From IMG/VR virus record IMGVR_UViG_3300032053_000180, positions 1 to 40,610 of that record: 40,610 bases of DNA. One strand, 5' to 3'. Below the pieces are notes generated by a model. It was not told the DNA's origin, made no database searches, and saw only the letters and a list, made by a program, of their open reading frames with translations. This document shows positions 31,793 to 38,916 of the stretch, one piece after another (position 1 is the first letter of the stretch; the number at the start of each line of letters is the position of its first letter). Source of the DNA: a virus. Both the position numbers and the translations under genes were made by a program.

Positions 31793-31831
31793 TCCGTAGT
31801 CAGATGCTCTGTCCAATTGAGCTACAGGTAC
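31793..31831 (-). other. attP candidate: 5' half of a tRNA-Arg(ACG)-like sequence
   Basis: Read on the minus strand this gives acceptor-like GTACCTG, TA, D-arm TAGCTCAATTGG, AGAGC, the anticodon stem start TCTGA and the full anticodon loop CTACGGA (anticodon ACG). This matches bacterial tRNA-Arg(ACG) through the anticodon loop, after which the sequence stops resembling a tRNA (no matching 3' anticodon strand, T-arm or CCA end). Half a tRNA gene ending in the anticodon loop, 135 bp before an integrase, is typical of an attP core. No complete tRNA gene is present. Confidence 0.75.
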
Positions 31832-31927
31832 GCAGTCTTGCGCGCCAAGGGCTTAGCGAAAATCGCCCGCTGTTTGATGGGTGGCCACACCCCTTTGAGC
31901 CCGCCCACTGATATCCACAGATCACCA

Positions 31928-31956
31928 TTGACACCCGGCTCCCGTTACATCATACT
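31928..31956 (+). promoter_or_regulatory. Sigma70-type promoter of the integrase gene
   Basis: A consensus -35 TTGACA (31928-31933), 17-bp spacer and CATACT (31951-31956, 4 of 6 matches). Transcription would begin around 31963, only a few bases before ATG 31966, and no ribosome site is visible, so the integrase message may be leaderless. Confidence 0.55.
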
Positions 31957-31965
31957 TACATCACT

Positions 31966-33291
31966 ATGAGATCGGTCGCCCCGAAAACTCAGGTACCCGA
32001 AACGCCGGCAGCGCCGGCTCCGACCTCTCCCCTGCAGCACGACGAGTCCGGATACTACGTCAGCACGCAGGTGTCCGGCAAGGAGATTTTCCGCCGGCTC
32101 AAGGCGACGGAGGAAGGCGCGGCGCGGTGGGAGGCGGAGAAGCTCCTCGCGGATCTGCGCCGGCGGATGCGAAACCTATGGCTGCGCGGCGGCGTGTGGT
32201 ACGTGGTCGCCAAGATCCACGGGCGGCGGATCTCTCGGTCGCTCGAGGCTCCCGAGGCCGAGCGCGACCTGGCGCGCACCAAGGCGCGGGCCGTGATCGC
32301 GGCAGCACGGGAGCGGAGATGGGAAGCCCTGGATGACACGAAGCTCCGCAAAGGCTACGCTACCCTGGGCGAGCTGGTCCGTGTGTTCAAGGCGGAGGCG
32401 GCCCGCCACGATCTCCGGCCGTTGACGGTCACCAACTATGTGAGCTGCCTGGGTTTGGTCCTCGACAAGACAAGCGTGGCAGAGGTGAGCACGGAGCTGT
32501 TGAGTGAGAAGACAGTGGATGCCTACGTGGCGCGGAAGCTGGCGGAGGAAACTCCGGCGAACCGGGCGAGACTCAGGCGATCCATCAACTCAACCGTGAA
32601 CCAGGCGCGGGGCCTGTTTGGAGAAGACTGGGCAATGGGCGCTTACAAGAAGGCGGGGCTGCGGCTGCCGGCGAGCATCGAGGACTTCCGGGATGCCTTT
32701 GTGGTCGAGGCGCCGCTCAAGCGCTATGTGATGACCGAGGAAAGGAAGCGGCTCCTGGCCAAGACCCACCAGGCGGCGGCCGCGTTCCGCGGGGAGAATT
32801 CGGACTTGTGGCCCGTCTATCTGTTGTGTTACTACTTGGCCATGCGTGCGGGGGAAGCGGCCGCGGCGCGGTGGGCGTGGATCGTGGCGGATCCGGATGG
32901 GAGATCCTGGATGCAGGTGATCAATCGGCCGGGCGAGTTTCGGGCGAAGGGGAGCGAGGGGAAGATCCCGATACCCAAGCAGGTGGTGACGTGGCTTGAG
33001 GAGCTGCGCCGGCGCCGCGGTGGCGATTTCATTCTTCCGGGCCCGCACAAGACGGCACGCCGGGCCCTGGTGGTGAAGACCTTTGCGGCCTGGATGCGGA
33101 CGATCGGATGGGACGCGGCGCGCTACCCGAAGGCGGCCCACGAACTGAGGGCAGCACGCGGATCCGAATGGTATACGCTCCGCGGCCTGGAGGCTGCAGC
33201 AAAGTGGCTTCGCCATAAGGATCCCGCCACAACCGTCCGTTTTTATGCGGACTTCACGTCGCAACCGCCAACCCTCGAGGTGGGTGAATGA
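31966..33291 (+). CDS. int: Tyrosine recombinase, phage integrase
   Basis: A 441-residue protein. The C-terminal catalytic domain has the full set: R294 (LAMRAGEAAAARW), K328/K333 (AKGSEGKIPIP), H392 and R395 (HELRAAR), H417 (LRHKDPATT) and nucleophile Y427 (VRFYAD). Residues about 120-220 look like the core-binding SAM-like domain (LGELVRVFKAEAARHDLRPLTVTNYVSCLGLVL), and an arm-binding domain with strands (GVWYVVAKIHGRRISRSLEAP) precedes it. I see no extra insertion between motifs like that of integron integrases. It probably acts at the half-tRNA attP 135 bp upstream. Confidence 0.88.
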   Translation: MRSVAPKTQVPETPAAPAPTSPLQHDESGYYVSTQVSGKEIFRRLKATEEGAARWEAEKLLADLRRRMRNLWLRGGVWYVVAKIHGRRISRSLEAPEAERDLARTKARAVIAAARERRWEALDDTKLRKGYATLGELVRVFKAEAARHDLRPLTVTNYVSCLGLVLDKTSVAEVSTELLSEKTVDAYVARKLAEETPANRARLRRSINSTVNQARGLFGEDWAMGAYKKAGLRLPASIEDFRDAFVVEAPLKRYVMTEERKRLLAKTHQAAAAFRGENSDLWPVYLLCYYLAMRAGEAAAARWAWIVADPDGRSWMQVINRPGEFRAKGSEGKIPIPKQVVTWLEELRRRRGGDFILPGPHKTARRALVVKTFAAWMRTIGWDAARYPKAAHELRAARGSEWYTLRGLEAAAKWLRHKDPATTVRFYADFTSQPPTLEVGE

Positions 33292-33351
33292 CAACTCGAG
33301 AACGAAGCGGGCGATGCGCTGGCGGATCGCTGCCGGCGCTGCCGGGCGTTG

Positions 33352-33474
33352 ATGGAGTGGAGTGACCGGGTAGGCGAGCGGACGAAGGAGCTAATTCGTG
33401 AGCTGGAGCGAGTATCAGCAGAGGCGCGACCCAATCGTGGCCAGGCTGGAGTGGCTGGACATTCGGCCGGGTGA
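33352..33474 (+). CDS. Possible small ORF downstream of integrase
   Basis: A 40-residue charged helical ORF (EWSDRVGERTKELIRELERVSAEARP). The same frame upstream, back to the integrase stop, contains a CRRC pair but no start codon. It overlaps the better-supported 33398 gene by 77 bp. It may be the remnant of a frameshifted gene. Confidence 0.25.
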   Translation: MEWSDRVGERTKELIRELERVSAEARPNRGQAGVAGHSAG

Positions 33475-33604
33475 CGTCTTGAGGCCGACTGGCCCTCTTT
33501 TTGCGACCCGAGACGGCCGGGCAGTCCCCGCTTGGGTTGTCCGGCTCCACTGGGGCAGCGGTTTCTTTGTGTGTGCCGCGGGACAACGGGAGCTTCCGAT
33601 ATGA
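33398..33604 (+). CDS. Small hypothetical protein
   Basis: A 68-residue protein from GTG 33398, with AAGGAG spaced well upstream. SWSEYQQRRDPIVARLEWLDIRPGDVLRPTGPLFATRDG then AWVVRLHWGSGFFVCA looks like a small beta domain. It overlaps the excisionase-like gene (ATGA). Function unknown; its place in the int-xis operon may mean a lysogeny role. Confidence 0.55.
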   Translation: MSWSEYQQRRDPIVARLEWLDIRPGDVLRPTGPLFATRDGRAVPAWVVRLHWGSGFFVCAAGQRELPI

Positions 33605-33792
33605 CGACCAACCGGCGCGTTGAGGAGCACTACGACTTCAAGCGGGTGGGTGAGCTTCTTTCCGTCTCTGTCTCCACGGTCCGGCGGCTCGTCCGTACCG
33701 GGCGAATCTCCCCCGTCAGAGTGATCAGCCGCCAGGTGGTCCGAGTGCCTGAAAGCGCGGTAAACCGATTCATGGAGGCCCGGACAGTCTGA
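33601..33792 (+). CDS. Excisionase-like DNA-binding protein
   Basis: A 63-residue wHTH protein: DFKRVGELLSVSVSTVRRLVRTGRISPVRVISRQVVRVPESAVNRFMEAR is the classic excisionase/AlpA pattern (HTH, then a recognition wing with the R-V-P-x-x-A-V/L-x-x-F ending). ATG 33601 overlaps the previous stop. Close to the integrase, it probably sets recombination direction, and like AlpA could also regulate transcription. Confidence 0.75.
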   Translation: MTTNRRVEEHYDFKRVGELLSVSVSTVRRLVRTGRISPVRVISRQVVRVPESAVNRFMEARTV

Positions 33793-34481
33793 TGACGGCC
33801 TTCCTCACCACAACGCAAGGGGATCTTTTTCGCCCCGAGGATCTGCCGGAATGCGACGAGTACCTCGCCCGATCCGTGGCGATGGGTGAGTACACGGGGG
33901 AACTTCTTTTTCGTCAGAATCCCCGGCTCTACAAAGCCACCGCGGCGATGCTCGCGGCTGGCATGGGCATCCGCCAGGTGAGCCGGCTAACTGGGCTGTG
34001 CTGCCGGTCGGTGAGCGCCGTCCTGGAGCACGAGGGGCAGGCCATAGCGACGATTAAACAAAGACTCGCCTCCACTCTCCTGCATCTCGGGATGCTGGGT
34101 GCCGAGGCCGTCCTGGAGTCTCTGCAGTCCGGCGAGCCGATCAGCCCGAAGGAGCGGCGCGACCTCATGATCGCGGTGGGCATCGCGGTCGACAAGGGGC
34201 TGCTGCTGGCGGGTGAGGCGACATGGCGCGGCGAGGTGCTCCACCGGCCTGCGCCTGGGCATGACGACTACAACCGGATGCTGGAAGTGGAAGGCGTGGA
34301 GGTAACCGGTAGTCGCGGGGAAACGCCGGCCCAAAAGAGCGCGGCGCCCGGGGCCAGCGAGGGGCCCCTGGGCCCGGATCCGGAGCCCGGCGCGACGCCG
34401 CAGCCGGTGATCGGGCCCGAGCGGCAGCTGCCGGCCGGCGACCCGGTGAACGACCAGGAAGGGGTGAAGACTGATGTGTAA
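33792..34481 (+). CDS. HTH protein, possibly terminase small subunit-like
   Basis: A 229-residue protein; start overlaps the previous stop as TGATG. Residues about 45-85 hold an HTH (ATAAMLAAGMGIRQVSRLTGLCCRSVSAVLEHEG) followed by helices with a conserved-looking IVAVGIAVDK-type segment (DLMIAVGIAVDKGLLLAGEAT). The last 70 residues are Pro/Gly/Ala-rich. The HTH-plus-helices plan resembles small terminases or phage-encoded regulators; no other small terminase candidate is visible. Confidence 0.55.
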   Translation: MTAFLTTTQGDLFRPEDLPECDEYLARSVAMGEYTGELLFRQNPRLYKATAAMLAAGMGIRQVSRLTGLCCRSVSAVLEHEGQAIATIKQRLASTLLHLGMLGAEAVLESLQSGEPISPKERRDLMIAVGIAVDKGLLLAGEATWRGEVLHRPAPGHDDYNRMLEVEGVEVTGSRGETPAQKSAAPGASEGPLGPDPEPGATPQPVIGPERQLPAGDPVNDQEGVKTDV

Positions 34482-34656
34482 TCAGATGATTCGGACTGTA
34501 AGTGGTTGCGGGCCAACGATGCAGCGGAAGGTGATGGGCCTACTGATGCGACAGAGGATCCTGGGCGCGTGGTTCGGGATCCGGATGCAGGGCGATGCCC
34601 GGGATGGGAACCTGGGCAAGATGCTCGTGCGGTCGGGTGTGGTGCGGAGGATGTGA
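34474..34656 (+). CDS. Possible small basic protein
   Basis: A 60-residue ORF overlapping the previous stop by 8 bp. It is basic and Met/Gly-rich (QRKVMGLLMRQRILGAWFGIRMQG). No ribosome site is obvious. Coding status uncertain. Confidence 0.35.
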   Translation: MCNQMIRTVSGCGPTMQRKVMGLLMRQRILGAWFGIRMQGDARDGNLGKMLVRSGVVRRM

Positions 34657-34772
34657 GGCGCGACAGGTAGGGGGAGGGGGGGGTGCGGGCGATCGCCCGG
34701 GGGCCGGGCGCGCATACGCATCCGCGCATGGGATTTTATGGGTAAAGGGCGACTTCAAAAGGAGGCGAACGG
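34657..34772. promoter_or_regulatory. Gap before the replication operon with a perfect palindrome
   Basis: A G-run, a perfect 14-bp palindrome CGGGCGATCGCCCG at 34686-34699, then relatively AT-rich sequence (GGGATTTTATGGGTAAAG) before the strong AAAAGGAGG of the next gene. It may hold a promoter or operator; no clear -35/-10 pair. Confidence 0.35.
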
Positions 34773-35240
34773 ATGGACACGGAACTGACCACGAAAGAGG
34801 CGGCGGAGATCCTGGGGGTCACGGCCAAAAGACTGCGCGAGCTGCGGTCGACCCTCCACGAGGAGGACTTCGAGCTGCAGACAGACGGTCGCACGCGGTA
34901 CACGGAGACGGGGTGGAAGGCCCTCCTGGCAGCGGCCAACGGCACGGCGAAAGAGGGCGGGCCACCGCCACCCCCGCCCCCGACGATCCCGCCACCCGGG
35001 CCCGTGGAGGGCGCGCCGCTGATGGCGCGGGTGATCGGGCGGCCCAACCCGCGGCTCCTGGTGGGCCAGCTCGAGGACGGACGGAGGATCACGATCCGGG
35101 TGCAGCACAGCGGCCGCTTCCAGCTCTGGAAGGCGGCCGAGGCAGAGACGAAGCCGACGATGCTGGTTCCGGTGCGCTACGTGCGCGGGGAACTGTACGA
35201 GCTTGCCCGGCGGGGGCCGCGGTGGTTCGGAAGATGGTGA
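34773..35240 (+). CDS. HTH protein with proline-rich linker
   Basis: A 155-residue protein with a near-perfect AAAAGGAGG before ATG 34773. Residues 1-50 form an HTH/MerR-like domain (LTTKEAAEILGVTAKRLRELRSTL...YTETGWKALLAA). A poly-Pro linker (about 66-77) leads to a C-terminal small beta domain (ARVIGRPNPRLLVGQLEDGRRITIRV). It heads the replication genes. A regulator or origin-binding role is inferred. Confidence 0.6.
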   Translation: MDTELTTKEAAEILGVTAKRLRELRSTLHEEDFELQTDGRTRYTETGWKALLAAANGTAKEGGPPPPPPPTIPPPGPVEGAPLMARVIGRPNPRLLVGQLEDGRRITIRVQHSGRFQLWKAAEAETKPTMLVPVRYVRGELYELARRGPRWFGRW

Positions 35241-35248
35241 GGTGACCG

Positions 35249-36058
35249 ATGGACGATCCCTGCGGGAATGGGTACGTGATGCTGCCGCGAGCCTTGAGCC
35301 TCCGGCTGATCGGCATGGGCCCGATCACCCTGGAGATCTATCTGTACTTCTACGCGAAGGCCCACTGGAAACGGAACAACGGGAAGCCGGTCGGGGAGCT
35401 GGAAATCTCATGGCCCCAGGCCCGGCCGGAGCTCGTGAAGATGGTGGGATACCGCAAAGAAGAGCCAATCACGGAGGAAGCCTGGCACGCTACAACGAAG
35501 GCATTACGGACCGCCAAACTGATTACCACAACGAAGACCAAACGCGGGATGAGGGTAAGTATCTGCCATTACGAGCGTTATACCGACCCGAAGGCCTACG
35601 AAATCCACAGCGAAAGCAACAACGAAGGCAACACGAAGCCCGACACTGAAAGCAAAACTCCTTCCTATAGAGAAGAATTAAAGAAGGAAGACTCTCAGAG
35701 CGGGGGCGGGGAAGCACCCGGGGCAGCTCCGGAGAAGAAAGAGAACATCGGGAGCAATCGGGCATGGGAGAAGTGGTACCGGGACTTCAGGGCGTGCCCG
35801 GGGTGCGTGGACGTGAACCGGATGGCGTTCGAGAACACGATCAAGGGGGCGCTCTACGCGGATCCGGGGCTGGATGTGGGCGAGGTGATCGCGGAGTTCG
35901 GGCGGAAGTGGAGCGGGGGGCGGCCGGCAAAGCCGATCGCCGCGCTCGAGGCCGAGCTGGCGAGGCATTTGCCGGAAAAAGAAACAGGGGAGCCGCCGGC
36001 GCCGCCGGCGTGGACGCCGAGCTTTGGATTCAAGAGCAAAAAGGGGGAGGGGATATGA
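35249..36058 (+). CDS. Replication initiator / replisome organiser-like protein
   Basis: A 269-residue protein directly before the helicase, overlapping it by ATGA. The N-terminal 100 residues read as a winged helix of the phage replication-protein type (YVMLPRALSLRLIGMGPITLEIYLYFYAKAHWK, ARPELVKMVGYRKEEPITEEAWHATTKALRTAKLITTTKTKRG). A charged linker follows, then a C-terminal region (WYRDFRACPGCVDVNRMAFENTIKGAL) that may contact the helicase. GAGGTG precedes ATG 35249. By analogy with O/DnaD-like loaders it would bring DnaB to the origin. Confidence 0.62.
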   Translation: MDDPCGNGYVMLPRALSLRLIGMGPITLEIYLYFYAKAHWKRNNGKPVGELEISWPQARPELVKMVGYRKEEPITEEAWHATTKALRTAKLITTTKTKRGMRVSICHYERYTDPKAYEIHSESNNEGNTKPDTESKTPSYREELKKEDSQSGGGEAPGAAPEKKENIGSNRAWEKWYRDFRACPGCVDVNRMAFENTIKGALYADPGLDVGEVIAEFGRKWSGGRPAKPIAALEAELARHLPEKETGEPPAPPAWTPSFGFKSKKGEGI

Positions 36059-37557
36059 GCGAGAGGATTCCACCGTACAGCGAAGAAGCGGAGCGGGGCG
36101 TGCTGGGCGCGGCGCTCCTGGACGGATCGCGGGTGACCAGCTCGGCCTTCTCGGCCGGGCTGACCGCGGACGCGTTTTACGTGCCGGCGCACCGGACGGT
36201 GTGGGAGGCGGTGACGGCCCGGGCGCAGGTGGGGAACGGGAGCGTGGATATCCTGCTGGTGACGGAGGCGCTGAGGAACAAGAACCGGCTGGAGGAGGTG
36301 GGCGGGCAGGGCTTCCTGGACCGGCTGGTGGACGGGACGCCGACCGCGGCGCACGCGGAGTATTACATCGACATCGTGCGGCAGAAGTGGATTGCGCGGA
36401 TGGCGATCCAGCACGCGCTGGAGATCGCGGATGCGGGGTACCACGCGGAGAGCGGGGATGGCTTGATCCAGGATGCGGTGAGCCGATTCACGGGGCTGGT
36501 GGGGCAGCAGGATGTGCGGCGCCTCACGACCGCGGAGCGGCTGGCCCGGCTGATGCAGAAATGGCAGGACGCGCACGATGGGAAGGGCGCGGCGATCGGG
36601 CTGGAGACGCCGTGGGATGCGCTGACGGAAATGCTCTGCGGGGTGGAGGTGGGGGTGACGCTCTTGGCGGCGCGGCCGAGCATGGGGAAGACGACGATGG
36701 AGGACCAGATTGCGAACCACGTGGCGAGCCTGGGGATCCCGGTGGGGCGGATCACGCTGGACTCGACCACGGACGAGCTGCTGGCGCGGACGTGCGCCCG
36801 GAGCGCGGGGGTGTCTCTGCCGAAGCTCAAATTCGGGTATGCGGGCGAGACGAACCTGGCGCGGGTGCGGGACGCGCAGGCGACGATCCAGGGGCTGCCG
36901 ATTTTCTTTGACGACGAGAGCCGGGATATCCGGGCGATCTGCGCGAAGGCGCGGGCGTGGAAGATCCAGCACGACATCGGGCTGCTGACGCTGGACTACG
37001 TGCAGCTGGTGCAGGCGGGGGAGCTCTGGAGCGGGACGAGCGACAACAGCAAGGTGGCGTATGTGAGCGCGCAGCTGAAGGCGCTGGCGCTGGGGCTGCG
37101 GCTGCCGTTGCTGGAGCTGAGCCAGCTGAGCCGGCCGCCCAAAGAAAAGGGCAAAGTGCTGAAGCGGCGGCCGAGCCTGGAGGATTTGCGGGACTCAGGC
37201 GCCCTGGAACAGGACGCGCACAAGGTGATCATGCTCTACCAGGATCACGAGTGGTGCATGGAGGCGGAGAAGAATCACCCGGGCGCGACGCGCCACAAGC
37301 GGGCGCAGTGGGCGGACGTGCTCAAGCACAAGGACGGGGAGACGGGCCGGATCCCGATGTGGCTTTATCCGCACTATTTCAGGTTCGAGGAGGCGAACGA
37401 GGAATTCACGGGAGGGATGAGCTTTGACCGGGCGGGCGATCCGGTTGCGGAGGCGGAGCAGCCGCCGGACGAACCGGAGGCCGCGCCGGAGGCGGTGGCG
37501 ATTGAACCGGAGCCGGAACTGGACCTCCGGCCCCCAGGAGAGGAGCAAGACACATGA
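36055..37557 (+). CDS. dnaB: Replicative DNA helicase, DnaB-like
   Basis: A 500-residue protein. The N-terminal domain (PPYSEEAERGVLGAALLDGS, FYVPAHRTVWEAVTA, EVGGQGFLDRLVDGTPTAAHAEYYIDIVR) is typical DnaB. Walker A ARPSMGKT at about 206-213, Walker B with D314 in LLTLDYVQLV, and the later ELSQLSRPP and SLEDLRDSGALEQDAHKVIMLYQ segments complete the RecA-like motor. The last 60 residues are an acidic Pro/Glu tail. ATG 36055 overlaps the previous stop. Confidence 0.92.
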   Translation: MSERIPPYSEEAERGVLGAALLDGSRVTSSAFSAGLTADAFYVPAHRTVWEAVTARAQVGNGSVDILLVTEALRNKNRLEEVGGQGFLDRLVDGTPTAAHAEYYIDIVRQKWIARMAIQHALEIADAGYHAESGDGLIQDAVSRFTGLVGQQDVRRLTTAERLARLMQKWQDAHDGKGAAIGLETPWDALTEMLCGVEVGVTLLAARPSMGKTTMEDQIANHVASLGIPVGRITLDSTTDELLARTCARSAGVSLPKLKFGYAGETNLARVRDAQATIQGLPIFFDDESRDIRAICAKARAWKIQHDIGLLTLDYVQLVQAGELWSGTSDNSKVAYVSAQLKALALGLRLPLLELSQLSRPPKEKGKVLKRRPSLEDLRDSGALEQDAHKVIMLYQDHEWCMEAEKNHPGATRHKRAQWADVLKHKDGETGRIPMWLYPHYFRFEEANEEFTGGMSFDRAGDPVAEAEQPPDEPEAAPEAVAIEPEPELDLRPPGEEQDT

Positions 37558-37919
37558 ACGGGATGCCCGATTTACGGCCGGCGTGGAGCCGGACCTGGTG
37601 CGTGTGCTGGAAGAGCGGGAGCGGGTTCGGCCTGTTCACGCTGGGGGACGTGGAGAAGCTGAACGCGACCCTGGTGGCCCGCGGGGAGGTGGGCTACCAG
37701 GTGGTGGCGCTGTGCCCGGACCTGGCGGCGGCGCAGGAGAAGGGGCGGGAGTGGAAGCGGCGAAAGAAAGAACAGGCGGCGACGGGAACAAACAACCCCG
37801 GACCGGCCGGATTGGCGAAGGCCGAGGCCAGGCCGAGCCTAACGGCCGGGATCCGGGGCGATGAGTTGAGCGAGGGCATCGCGAGCGATAAGCGAGCGCT
37901 CGTGGAAGGAGAAGGATGA
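37554..37919 (+). CDS. Hypothetical protein between helicase and ASCH genes
   Basis: A 121-residue protein coupled by ATGA on both sides. The first 65 residues contain WSRTWCVCWKSGSGFGLFTLGDVEKLNATLVARGEVGYQVVALCPD, a compact domain with paired Cys; then a basic helix (KGREWKRRKKEQ) and a low-complexity tail. No family recognised. Confidence 0.55.
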   Translation: MNGMPDLRPAWSRTWCVCWKSGSGFGLFTLGDVEKLNATLVARGEVGYQVVALCPDLAAAQEKGREWKRRKKEQAATGTNNPGPAGLAKAEARPSLTAGIRGDELSEGIASDKRALVEGEG

Positions 37920-38506
37920 AAGCATTGAGTATTAGACAGCCGTGGGCGTGGCTGATCGTTCGGCCGGACATCACGGACCCGATCATGCGCGCCACGGCCC
38001 ACGTGTTGAAGGACTTTGAAAATCGGGACTGGGGGAACTTCGCGGCGGGGCGCGCCTTCCGGGGCCCGGTTTTGGTCCACGCGTCGAGCGGAATGACTCG
38101 CGACGAATACGCGGCGTGCGAACTCTTCATTGCCGGGTTCTCCGACATCCTTCTGCCGCCGGCCCGGGCCTTACTGCGCGGCGGGATCGTCGGGCGAGCG
38201 GTGATTGATGACTGCGTTACACAGGCCCCTTCGCCATGGTTCACCGGAGAGTACGGCTTGCATCTGCGCGATGCCGAGCCGCTGCCGTTCCGGGCGTTCA
38301 AGGGAGCGCTGGGATTCTTTGAGGTGCCGGCCGAGCAGCCCGCCGTGCCGGACCGCTGCCGGGATTGCCCGCACCTGCAGCTGCCAGACAGCCAGCGGCC
38401 GTGCATCGGGTGCAAGAGGGGGGGCTTGCTGCGCTCGGAGGCCATCGCTCTCGCGGCGCCGGGGAACGCCCCCGCTCATGGTGGCGACGGGAGGAGCCTA
38501 CCATGA
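37916..38506 (+). CDS. ASCH-domain protein
   Basis: A 196-residue protein. SIRQPWAWLIV at residues 4-14 with KDFENRDW (around 32-39) and GPVLVHAS is the ASCH/PUA-like signature, an RNA- or modified-base-binding fold common in phages. CRDCPHLQLPDSQRPCIGC (around 145-165) adds four Cys, a probable zinc knuckle. The C-terminus is coded by element C copy 3 and by attC-like site 0; the stop (38504-38506) overlaps the start of cassette 1. It could be the cargo of an older cassette or the last fixed phage gene before the array. Confidence 0.75.
   Translation: MKALSIRQPWAWLIVRPDITDPIMRATAHVLKDFENRDWGNFAAGRAFRGPVLVHASSGMTRDEYAACELFIAGFSDILLPPARALLRGGIVGRAVIDDCVTQAPSPWFTGEYGLHLRDAEPLPFRAFKGALGFFEVPAEQPAVPDRCRDCPHLQLPDSQRPCIGCKRGGLLRSEAIALAAPGNAPAHGGDGRSLP
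38424..38464 (+). repeat. Dispersed element C, copy 3
   Basis: GCTTGCTGCGCTCGGAGGCC through GCGGCGCCGGGG, in frame at the ASCH C-terminus. Its last bases form the left part of GGGGAAC, the opening motif of attC-like site 0, so the insertion may have replaced the original motif. Confidence 0.7.
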
Positions 38507-38521
38507 AGCGGATTGTTCGAC
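38461..38521 (+). other. attC-like site 0 (first of the array)
   Basis: GGGGAAC at 38461-38467 and GTTCGAC at 38515-38521 bracket an imperfect hairpin: CCGCT pairs with AGCGG, CATGGT with ACCATG, GGC with GCC, with an extrahelical A and T. The plan is the same as sites 3 and 4. No cassette start complementary to GGGGAAC is found upstream. It carries the stop of ASCH and the ATG of cassette 1. Confidence 0.6.
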
Positions 38522-38634
38522 GATTGATTGCATGGCCGATCTTGGCCTTGTTTGACGTTGCTCTCTGTCTGTTGGGATGGAACTGGAGAAAACTGCGAGC
38601 CGAGTCGAACGTGAAAGCTGAGGGTTTGCGATGA
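38503..38634 (+). CDS. Cassette 1: small membrane protein
   Basis: A 43-residue protein. The ATG at 38503 and GAGGAG upstream lie inside attC-like site 0; the crossover falls within the Val-5 codon. One transmembrane segment (LIAWPILALFDVALCLLGW) follows a basic MKRIVRR, and the tail is basic. The stop overlaps the start of cassette 2's gene. Function unknown; small membrane proteins in phage cargo often affect exclusion or lysis timing. Confidence 0.55.
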   Translation: MKRIVRRLIAWPILALFDVALCLLGWNWRKLRAESNVKAEGLR

Positions 38635-38673
38635 GCGCAGCGAAGAGCAATACCCTCCGGCGCTTGGTTGGGG
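38604..38673 (+). other. attC-like site 1
   Basis: GTCGAAC (38604-38610) is complementary to the cassette 1 start GTTCGAC (38515-38521). The site ends GTTGGGG. Stems: AAGC with GCTT, GGGT with ACCC, TGC with GCA, leaving unpaired bases and a loop. It contains the stop of cassette 1 and the ribosome site and ATG of cassette 2. Confidence 0.75.
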
Positions 38674-38810
38674 CTGCTATGGCCCGAATTGCCAGCCGGA
38701 GACCAGGGAACTCCAGACTCGTTTACGACCGTGCGACGAGGACGATACGGATACGAGGTCAGCGCGGAGAAGACAAGGGTGACACAGGATTGCACACACA
38801 TGACTGGTAG
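38631..38810 (+). CDS. Cassette 2: small basic protein
   Basis: A 59-residue protein from ATG 38631, with GAGGG 6 bases upstream, both inside site 1; the crossover falls in the Val-13 codon. The sequence is Arg-rich (SAAKSNTLRRLVGAAMARIASRRPGNSR, then RATRTIRIRGQRGEDKGDTGLHTHDW). Its TAG ends just before the opening motif of site 2, so the ORF fills the cassette exactly. No family recognised. Confidence 0.5.
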   Translation: MSAAKSNTLRRLVGAAMARIASRRPGNSRLVYDRATRTIRIRGQRGEDKGDTGLHTHDW

Positions 38811-38878
38811 CCCCAACACCGGCCTTCACCGGACCGAACCCGCCGCGGGTTCGGGTACGGTGCGAGGCTTGGTTGGCA
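38811..38878 (+). other. attC-like site 2
   Basis: AGCCCCAAC (38809-38817) pairs over 9 bases with the cassette 2 start GTTGGGGCT at 38667. Internal stems: GCC with GGC, CACCG with CGGTG, and a perfect 9-bp CCGAACCCG with CGGGTTCGG. The site ends GTTGGCA. It is the only site with no start codon for the next cassette. Confidence 0.78.
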
Positions 38879-38916
38879 ATTCTGAATCATCGAAAGGGAA
38901 ATGACATGGAGGACGT

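Larger units (their letters stand above)
31406..31965. promoter_or_regulatory. Divergent regulatory gap between minus-strand operon and integrase
   Basis: No gene in this 560-bp stretch. It holds the three GTACGATCATAA copies, repeat D copy 2, the half-tRNA attP block and the integrase promoter. AT content is clearly higher than in the rest of the genome. Divergent promoters are expected here. Confidence 0.7.

Noticed and set aside
31760-31831. A functional tRNA gene
   Set aside because: Only the half up to the anticodon loop is tRNA-like. The 3' part lacks a pairing anticodon strand, a seven-base T-loop and an acceptor complement, so it is an attP remnant rather than a gene.
31966-33291. 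Identifying the integrase as an integron integrase
   Set aside because: It has the general tyrosine-recombinase motifs but I see no extra segment between the second and third motif blocks as in IntI, and it lies next to a tRNA-type attP.
37916-37960. An additional attC-like site at the ASCH gene start
   Set aside because: ATGAAAGCATT resembles the right arm of site 0, and GTTCGGCC occurs at 37959, but these bases encode the conserved ASCH motif, and there is no paired opening motif or hairpin around them.
38668-38904. ORF from TTG 38668 through attC-like site 2
   Set aside because: It runs across the whole hairpin and past the recombination point, has no ribosome site, and conflicts with the better-placed 38631-38810 frame that stops exactly before the site.
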